Origin: JBEKYD01 sp049509915 | Lineage (GTDB): Bacteria > Acidobacteriota > Terriglobia > Bryobacterales > Bryobacteraceae | NCBI GenBank assembly: GCA_049509915.1 | Contig: JBEKZL010000125.1 | Coordinates: 1-21,551 of the forward strand | Direction of reading: 5' to 3' | Length of the DNA stretch: 21,551 bases | In this document: positions 16,493-21,551 of the stretch, piece after piece | Layout: every line of letters starts with the position of its first letter | How positions within the stretch are numbered: position 1 is the first letter of the stretch | Translations under genes and position numbers: made by a program | The notes under the pieces: generated by a model | Database searches by the model: none | What the model was told of the DNA's origin: nothing | The model's input: only the letters and a program-made list of their open reading frames with translations

Positions 16493-18889
16493 ATGCGCTA
16501 CGGCCATTTCGACAATACTGCCCGCGAATACGTCGTCGAACGTCCCGACGTGCCGGTTTCCTGGACCAACTATATCGGCGTGGAGAACCTGTGCACCGTT
16601 CTCTCGCAGAACGCCGGCGGCTATTCGTTCTACAAGCATGCCGAACACCGGCGCGTCACCCGCTTCCGCCCCAACGGCGTTCCGCTCGACCGCCCGGGCC
16701 ACTACGTCTACCTTCGCGACGGCGAGACGGGCGAGTACTGGTCGGTTTCCTGGCAGCCCGTTGGCAAGGATCTGGCGCGGGCTAAGTACAAATGCCACCA
16801 CGGCCTTTCCTACTCGAAATTCTCCTGCGACTATCTTGACCTACATGCCGACCAGACCGTGTTCATCCCGCTCGGCGACGACGTGGAACTGTGGGACGTC
16901 CGCATCCGCAATACCGGCTCGACGCCGCGCCGTCTCAGCGTCTTCGGCTACCTGGAATTCTCCTTCCATCACGTCGAAATCGACAATCAGAACTTCCAAA
17001 TGAGCCTGTACGCCGCCGGCTCCAGCTTCGACGACGGCATCGTGGAATACGACTTTTTCTACGAGCCCTGGACCTTCCACTACTTCGGGGCCAGCTTCGA
17101 TCCCGATAGCTTCGATTCGGTGCGCGACAGTTTTCTCGGCCCTTACCGCACTGAAACCAACCCCATCGCCGTGGAGGAGGGCGAGTGCCGCAATAGTGCC
17201 GAGTTGGGCGGCAATCACTGCGGTGCCCTCCACAAGCGGCTGTCGCTCGCCCCCGGAGAAGAGGTGCGCCTGTTGTTCCTGCTTGGCGTCGGCGCGCGCT
17301 CAAAGGGCCGCGAGATTCGCGCGAAATACTCCATTCCCGCCAACGTCGACCAGGCTTTCGACGCCCTTCGCCGGTATTGGCAAGAGAAGCTCGACGTCTT
17401 CCAATGCCAGACGCCCCACCCCGGCCTCGACACCATGGTCAATACCTGGACTCTCTACCAGGCGGAAACCTGCGTGGTCTGGTCGCGCTTCGCATCCTTC
17501 ATCGAGGTCGGCGGCCGCACCGGCCTGGGCTATCGCGACACTTCCCAGGACGTGATGAGCGTAGTCCACACGAATGCCGCCAAGTGCCGCCAGCGCATCG
17601 TCGAACTCTTGAAAGGCCAGGTGAGCCAGGGCTACGGCCTTCACCTTTTCGATCCCGATTGGTTCGATCCCGCAAAACAGAACGCACCAAAATTCAAATC
17701 ACCTACCGTCACCCCAATGCCCGACCGGAAGAGCCTGATCCACGGCTTGGCCGACGTCTGCTCCGACGACGCCCTCTGGCTGATCCCTTCGGTTTGCGAA
17801 TATGTGAAAGAGACCGGCGATGCGGCGCTGTTCGATGAGGAGGTCCCGTTCGCCGACGCGGGCCAGGCCACTGTTTACGATCACCTCAAGCGCGCCCTGG
17901 ACTTTTCCGCCCGCGAAGTCGGTGCAACCGGCATTTGCAAAGGTCTGCGTGCGGACTGGAACGACTGTCTTAATCTCGGCGGCGGCGAAAGCGCCATGGT
18001 ATCCTTCCTGCATTATTGGGCCCTCGGCGCATTTGTCGAGGCCGCCGAATATCTTGGCCGTCAGGAAGACGCCCGCAACTACCGCGCCCTGGCGGAAAAG
18101 GTCCGAACCGCCTGCGAGAACCAGCTCTGGGACGGTGAGTGGTATATCCGCGGCATCACTGCCAAGGGTGTCAAGGTCGGCACCGAGGCCAGCGAGGAAG
18201 GCAAAATCTTCATCGAGAGCAACACCTGGGCCGTGGTCTCCGGCGCCGCATCGCCGGAGCGCGCTCGTTCTTCCATGGACGCCGTGGGCCGCCATCTTTA
18301 CTCCCCCTACGGTATCCACCTTTTGTGGCCGGCATTCTCCAAGCCCAACGACGATATCGGCTTCGTGGCCCGCGTTTACAAAGGCATCAAGGAAAATGGC
18401 GCCATCTTCAGCCATCCGAACCCCTGGGCCGTGATCGCCGAGTGCAAGCTGGGGCGCGGTTCCCAAGCCATGAAGTTTTACGATTCCCTGCTGCCCTCGA
18501 ACCAGAACGATCAAATCGAAATCCGCGAAGCCGAGCCGTATTCGTATTGCCAGTTCGTGATGGGCCGCGACCATACCGCCTATGGCCGCGCCCGCCATCC
18601 CTGGCTCACAGGCAGCGCAGGTTGGAACTACACCGCCGCCACGCGCTGGATGCTGGGCATCCGCCTGAGCTTCCATGGGCTGGTAATCGACCCTTGCATC
18701 CCCGCCGCGTGGAAACAGTTCCAGGTAACCCGGCAGTGGCGCGGCGCGACTTTCCGGATCACGGTGACTAATCCGGACGGGGTGGAACAGGGCGTCAGGA
18801 GCGTCACGCTTAATGGCGGCTCGTGGACAGGTCCGATTCCTCCTCAGCCTGCCGGAAGCACACATCGGGTGGATGTGGTAATGGGTTGA
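16493..18889 (+). CDS. chbP: GH94 N,N'-diacetylchitobiose phosphorylase
   Basis: 798 residues, close to the length of the Vibrio proteolyticus enzyme, to which it appears similar from end to end as I recall that sequence (MRYGHFDN, REYVVERPDVP, NAGGYSFY, YVYLRD, NTWTLYQAETCVVWSRFASF, GRTGLGYRDTSQD, GLHLFDPDWFDP). Domains: N-terminal beta sandwich (about 1-265), helical linker, (alpha/alpha)6 barrel (about 310-740), C-terminal strands. The general acid is Asp491 in RADWNDCLN; the phosphate-site motif TGSAGW is present. Family reaction: GlcNAc-GlcNAc + phosphate gives GlcNAc-1-phosphate + GlcNAc, in the cytoplasm (no signal peptide). It starts 9 nt after the mutase stop, so the product's next enzyme is encoded beside it. 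Cellobiose phosphorylase is less likely, given the overall match. Confidence 0.93.
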   Translation: MRYGHFDNTAREYVVERPDVPVSWTNYIGVENLCTVLSQNAGGYSFYKHAEHRRVTRFRPNGVPLDRPGHYVYLRDGETGEYWSVSWQPVGKDLARAKYKCHHGLSYSKFSCDYLDLHADQTVFIPLGDDVELWDVRIRNTGSTPRRLSVFGYLEFSFHHVEIDNQNFQMSLYAAGSSFDDGIVEYDFFYEPWTFHYFGASFDPDSFDSVRDSFLGPYRTETNPIAVEEGECRNSAELGGNHCGALHKRLSLAPGEEVRLLFLLGVGARSKGREIRAKYSIPANVDQAFDALRRYWQEKLDVFQCQTPHPGLDTMVNTWTLYQAETCVVWSRFASFIEVGGRTGLGYRDTSQDVMSVVHTNAAKCRQRIVELLKGQVSQGYGLHLFDPDWFDPAKQNAPKFKSPTVTPMPDRKSLIHGLADVCSDDALWLIPSVCEYVKETGDAALFDEEVPFADAGQATVYDHLKRALDFSAREVGATGICKGLRADWNDCLNLGGGESAMVSFLHYWALGAFVEAAEYLGRQEDARNYRALAEKVRTACENQLWDGEWYIRGITAKGVKVGTEASEEGKIFIESNTWAVVSGAASPERARSSMDAVGRHLYSPYGIHLLWPAFSKPNDDIGFVARVYKGIKENGAIFSHPNPWAVIAECKLGRGSQAMKFYDSLLPSNQNDQIEIREAEPYSYCQFVMGRDHTAYGRARHPWLTGSAGWNYTAATRWMLGIRLSFHGLVIDPCIPAAWKQFQVTRQWRGATFRITVTNPDGVEQGVRSVTLNGGSWTGPIPPQPAGSTHRVDVVMG

Positions 18890-18969
18890 GGCGTCAGGGC
18901 GCCTGCCACCGGGGTGAGCCCTACCGCGCGGGGATTAGCTTCAGGGTCTTTTCACCCACTGCCCGATGG

Positions 18970-18986
18970 TTCCGCGAAGGGCGGAA
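18970..18986. terminator. Hairpin in the convergent chbP/chemoreceptor gap
   Basis: TTCCGC-GAAGG-GCGGAA is a perfect 6-bp stem. The 170-bp gap between the convergent genes also holds AGGCG...CGCCT at 18889-18904 and CGCCC...GGGCG at 19018-19034. None has a T-run. A shared bidirectional terminator is expected here; which hairpin serves is unclear. Confidence 0.3.
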
Positions 18987-19059
18987 GGGACACAGCAGGC
19001 TTGAACAACGCGAAGTACGCCCAAAATGCGGGCGAGCGGCATAGGGACGAACGAGGGAT

Positions 19060-20505
19060 TCACGGCGAAGTCTGAGCCGGCCCCCGGCCTCCGATCACAC
19101 CTTGCAGATCGCTCGCCGTAATTTTCAATGATGCAGCTTGAGCGTTCAGTTGCTGGCTCGCCGCCGCGCCTTCCTCCGCGCTCGCGGCCGTCTCCTGCGT
19201 TAACTGTTGCAGTTGAAGGACCGCCTTGGAGATCTGTTCGATGCCGCTGGTCTGCTCGCCGCTGCCGTGGCCAACCTCGCCGACCAGCCGGCTGACGCTC
19301 GCGGCGCTTTGGGTGATCTGGCGGGTGGACGCAGCGACGGCTTCAAACCGGTCACGTCCCTCGCGGGAATACTGAATCGATTCCTCAATCAGCGCGGCGG
19401 TGTCTCTGGCCGCCTGGGCGCTCCGCTGCGCCAAATTTCGCACCTCATCGGCGACAACCGCGAATCCCATGCCAGCTTCTCCGGCGAGCGCCGCCTCGAC
19501 CGCGGCGTTCAATGCGAGGATATTGGTCTGGAACGCGATTTCGTCGATCACCTTGATGATTTTCGCGATTTTCTCGCTGGATGCGCCGATGTTCCGCATA
19601 GAGGCGACCATAAGGTCGAGGCTGGCACGGGAACTCGCGACATCCCCGTCCACTTGGGCCATGAGACCGATAACGGATTTCGCACTCTCTTTGTTTCTTC
19701 GAGCGATGGATGCGATCTCGTCAACCGAGGCGGAGGTTTCTTCCAGAAACGCCGCTTCGCGGGTGGAGTTCTGAGCGAGTTTACCGGAAACGGCCGAAAC
19801 ACCACCGGCGGCTTCCGCGAACTGGCGGGCTTTGTCGAACACATTTCCACCGACTTGTGTCAGCCGGGCGACGAGCCGCTGAACGGCAAACCACAAAACC
19901 GTGCCGAGAGCCAGCAGCCCGACGATAGTGCCGATCTGTATCCAGCGGCTTTGTCGAGTCAGCGAGCGGATACTCTCGAGGCCGACGTCGATGGCCCCGC
20001 GCTGCGATTTCTGCAACTCCGCCGTATCTTTCGCCATGGCCAAAGCAAAAACGCGCGTCTTGGTGCGTAGAACGGAACCCGCAACCTGGAAGTCTCTTCT
20101 ATCCCGGTCGCTCTTGACCTCCGGCAACAGCCCCTCAAAACCTCGCAGCGACTCTTCGTAGTCCTCCAGCCTTCCGCGGTCGTCGGCACCGAGGAGCAAC
20201 GGACGCATCTGGTCCGCGGTGGTGTGGGCTTTCAACGCGGTGGCTCCATATTGTTTCACTTGCGCTTCGGAGTCATCCGCTATGCCCAACATGGCCCAGA
20301 GCAAGATTCCGCGTTGAGCGAACCGGATTTCAGCGGTCGCGGTGGCGAGTTCTCCCGCCAGCGCAATCACCTTCGCCGAGCGATTCATGTTCGATTCCGC
20401 CACTTCACAGAGGCGCTGGATCGTCCACAACGACGAGATGGCGGACACCAGAGCCATGACCAGGACTACGGTGAAGACGCCAAGAAGCCTGGCCCGCAAA
20501 GTCAC
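19060..20505 (-). CDS. Methyl-accepting chemotaxis protein lacking a HAMP domain
   Basis: 481 residues from GTG 20505, with GGGAGGG about 5 nt upstream. TM1 at about 7-29, a four-helix-bundle-like sensor region to about 185, TM2 at about 189-209, then the signalling coiled coil from about 250 (LEETSASVDEIA) to the C-terminus. The hairpin tip DEIAFQTNILALNAAVEAAL-AGEAGMGFAVVADEVRNLAQ is clear and is where CheA and CheW bind. Only about 40 residues separate TM2 from the signalling domain and no P-x-x-L HAMP pattern is seen. Residue 340, nearly always Arg (AARAGE), is Leu (codon CTC at 19486-19488). No C-terminal NWETF-type CheR tether. It is a lone receptor with no che genes nearby. Confidence 0.93.
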   Translation of the reverse strand: MTLRARLLGVFTVVLVMALVSAISSLWTIQRLCEVAESNMNRSAKVIALAGELATATAEIRFAQRGILLWAMLGIADDSEAQVKQYGATALKAHTTADQMRPLLLGADDRGRLEDYEESLRGFEGLLPEVKSDRDRRDFQVAGSVLRTKTRVFALAMAKDTAELQKSQRGAIDVGLESIRSLTRQSRWIQIGTIVGLLALGTVLWFAVQRLVARLTQVGGNVFDKARQFAEAAGGVSAVSGKLAQNSTREAAFLEETSASVDEIASIARRNKESAKSVIGLMAQVDGDVASSRASLDLMVASMRNIGASSEKIAKIIKVIDEIAFQTNILALNAAVEAALAGEAGMGFAVVADEVRNLAQRSAQAARDTAALIEESIQYSREGRDRFEAVAASTRQITQSAASVSRLVGEVGHGSGEQTSGIEQISKAVLQLQQLTQETAASAEEGAAASQQLNAQAASLKITASDLQGVIGGRGPAQTSP

Positions 20506-20610
20506 GCGTTCCCTCCCGTTCCATCACGGGGGGGCATGGCTGCAAGAACTCCAGCCGCTAGAGGGACAGGTGGCGCTACCGAAATTAAGATACTCCTCAT
20601 TCAGATTCTT

Positions 20611-20638
20611 ATATCGGCGGGAACGTGCAAATACGTTA
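20611..20638 (-). promoter_or_regulatory. Sigma-28 (FliA)-like promoter for the chemoreceptor
   Basis: On the minus strand: TAACGTAT (20638-20631), 12 bp, GCCGATAT (20618-20611). The FliA consensus is TAAAGTTT, 11 bp, GCCGATAA, so the match is 6/8 and 7/8 with one extra spacer base. It would start transcription near 20603, about 98 nt before the GTG. Motility-sigma control of a chemoreceptor is biologically expected. Confidence 0.6.
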
Positions 20639-21024
20639 GGCGCATTAGGAAACGACCACGCCTATCGCCGGCGTGCCTGAAGGCCGTGAAAAAAACAAGT
20701 CCTGGCCGCCGATGGAAACCGATAACGCAGGGAAGTCTTTTAGTTTCTTTAAACGGCGACGGTGGCAACCATCCCATTGAAGGCGCTCTGGAGTCGCTCA
20801 TTTCACACCGTCCGCCGGGCGCCGGTTGACGACCGGCGGGCAGGCGGCACGGCCTGCTCCACCAAGGAGATGCCGCGTGCGTCTTCATCCCTTTTGGTTG
20901 GCCGCAGGCCCATATGGCACTCCCTGACGGTCGCGGCTACATTTGCGGACGCCGAGGCATTTTCTCACCGCGTTCGGGCACGCAAACACGGATCGAAGCG
21001 CACCATGTTGGCCGCCGGGGAATA
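20639..21024. other. Gene-poor stretch upstream of the chemoreceptor promoter
   Basis: No ORF here shows a domain or ribosome site; overlapping ORFs on both strands look like noise. One feature is a perfect 7-bp hairpin CGCCGGT-TGACG-ACCGGCG at 20820-20838. The DNA is likely eroded gene remnants, in keeping with the phosphatase fragment next to it. Confidence 0.45.
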
Positions 21025-21327
21025 TCAATAGATGGCCCAGCCTGTCATCGGCGAGGGCGGTGCGATGCCAAACTCTTTCAGGATGGTCACGGGCAGGTCT
21101 TTTAGGCCGGGGTCGGGCAGGCGCGGCCTTCTGGTGCCGAGCAACACCCCGGGAACCGAAGCGGCAGCCATGCAGTGGTCGCCAATCCAGGTGTCCAGGT
21201 TCGGTTCGATGACGGTGCCGGGCACGTCGCCCATGCCGGTTTCCCAGGAAGGGCGGTACGACCACGCGCGGGACAGCCACTGACGGGACACCCACCGACG
21301 AGCCCTCACCTCGAGAACGCGTGTCAC
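21025..21327 (-). pseudogene. C-terminal remnant of an alkaline-phosphatase-superfamily (type I phosphodiesterase) protein
   Basis: The recognisable part runs from about 21264 to the stop at 21025: YRPSWETG, then VIEPNLDTWIGDHCM, SVPGVLLGTRRPRL, LPVTILKEFGIAPPS and MTGWAIY. This order (SWE..., W-x-GDH, VPGVL, DL-x-TIL-x-x-FG, M-x-G near the end) fits the C-terminus of predicted phosphodiesterase/nucleotide pyrophosphatase family proteins; the GDH His is plausibly a metal ligand. About 80 residues of a usual 500-plus remain, and the first 20 residues of the ORF look random. With the catalytic nucleophile region absent it cannot be a working enzyme. Family name from pattern recall. Confidence 0.6.
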
Positions 21328-21364
21328 CAGTCCAGGAGTTATTACCTTTCTGGAGTGGTGACAC
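21321..21364. repeat. 15-bp inverted repeat (stem-loop)
   Basis: GTGTCACCAGTCCAG (21321-21335) and CTGGAGTGGTGACAC (21350-21364) match as inverted repeats at 14 of 15 positions, with a 14-nt loop. It lies 21 bp after the stop of the DUF11-like gene, between that gene and the phosphatase remnant. It could be a 3'-end hairpin for the gene or a recombination scar; no T-run follows. Confidence 0.65.
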
Positions 21365-21385
21365 TGCGGTCGTGATCGACGCGAA

Positions 21386-21551
21386 CTACTTTTTGACGGT
21401 GAGGGTCGCGGAGGCCGGTGCGATGTTGTTCCCTAAATTGGTCTGCAACGCGCCGACAGGCAACGTGTTGACGTAGCTGCCCGCGACTGCCGCAGTCACG
21501 GACACCGTCACCGTGCGCGAGCCATTGGCCGGGATCGAGCCGCCGGACACG
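21386..21551 (-). CDS. 3' end of a DUF11-like repeat surface protein, truncated by window edge
   Basis: Minus-strand frame open from the right edge to a TAG at 21386-21388; 54 codons are visible. The protein reads SGGSIPANGSRTVTVSV, then GSYVNTLPVGALQTNLGNN and ASATLTVKK at the end. This is a beta-sandwich repeat typical of DUF11/conserved-repeat exported proteins of Acidobacteriota, where the IPAG-like, YVNT-P-GAL and ATLTV words recur. Probably the last repeat of a long secreted or surface protein; nothing more can be said about its role. Confidence 0.75.
   Translation of the reverse strand, partial: VSGGSIPANGSRTVTVSVTAAVAGSYVNTLPVGALQTNLGNNIAPASATLTVKK

Noticed and set aside
17699..18865. 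388-residue minus-strand ORF opposite chbP
   Set aside because: Antisense to a strongly conserved GH94 gene; no recognisable fold.
20506..20760. Cyclic di-GMP riboswitch upstream of the chemoreceptor
   Set aside because: Searched for the GEMM core words in the leader; not found.
20762..21031. 89-residue plus-strand ORF next to the phosphatase remnant
   Set aside because: No known motif, no ribosome site; it looks like random open frame in GC-rich DNA.

Overview
The window is high-GC bacterial DNA that looks like an Acidobacteriota chromosome, probably of the Solibacter/Bryobacter type. This is an inference from gene content: an Oar-like TonB-dependent receptor with an N-terminal carboxypeptidase-regulatory domain, the Tad secretion genes, a repeat-rich DUF11-like surface protein, and small orphan membrane proteins. 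No rRNA, tRNA, CRISPR array, phage or intact insertion sequence was seen.

Layout, left to right. (1) 1-2810: the end of a Tad/Flp pilus locus, with the secretion ATPase (5' end cut by the window), tadB and tadC. An unlisted 32-residue membrane microprotein with a good ribosome site follows. (2) 3114-6549: a tightly packed unit of an alpha/alpha-toroid (squalene-cyclase-like) protein, a DUF362 protein with a Tat/lipoprotein-like leader, a polytopic GT-C-like membrane protein and a possible 46-residue overlapping ORF. (3) 6652-8705: a DUF5658-like membrane protein on the minus strand, divergent from a lone groES, an OmpH/Skp chaperone, a single-pass membrane protein and a zinc-ribbon protein. 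(4) 8698-9243: a decayed cupin gene and two strong hairpins. (5) 9244-12573: the large TonB-dependent receptor on the minus strand. (6) 13027-18889: a three-gene operon of AmpG-like permease, nucleotidyltransferase-like/phosphohexomutase fusion, and a GH94 enzyme that closely resembles N,N'-diacetylchitobiose phosphorylase. (7) 19060-20505: a HAMP-less chemotaxis receptor on the minus strand with a sigma-28-like promoter upstream. (8) 20639-21551: gene-poor DNA with a truncated alkaline-phosphatase-superfamily remnant, a 15-bp inverted repeat and the 3' end of a DUF11-like gene.

The most coherent system is the 13-18.9 kb operon. The permease would bring in a GlcNAc disaccharide, the GH94 enzyme would split it with phosphate into GlcNAc and GlcNAc-1-phosphate, and the mutase half of the fusion would convert the 1-phosphate to the 6-phosphate. 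The nucleotidyltransferase half of the fusion lacks the usual G-x-G-T-R-M loop, so it may be a regulatory or sugar-phosphate-binding domain instead of an active pyrophosphorylase. The divergent TonB receptor could be the outer-membrane entry point, but nothing in the sequence proves this.
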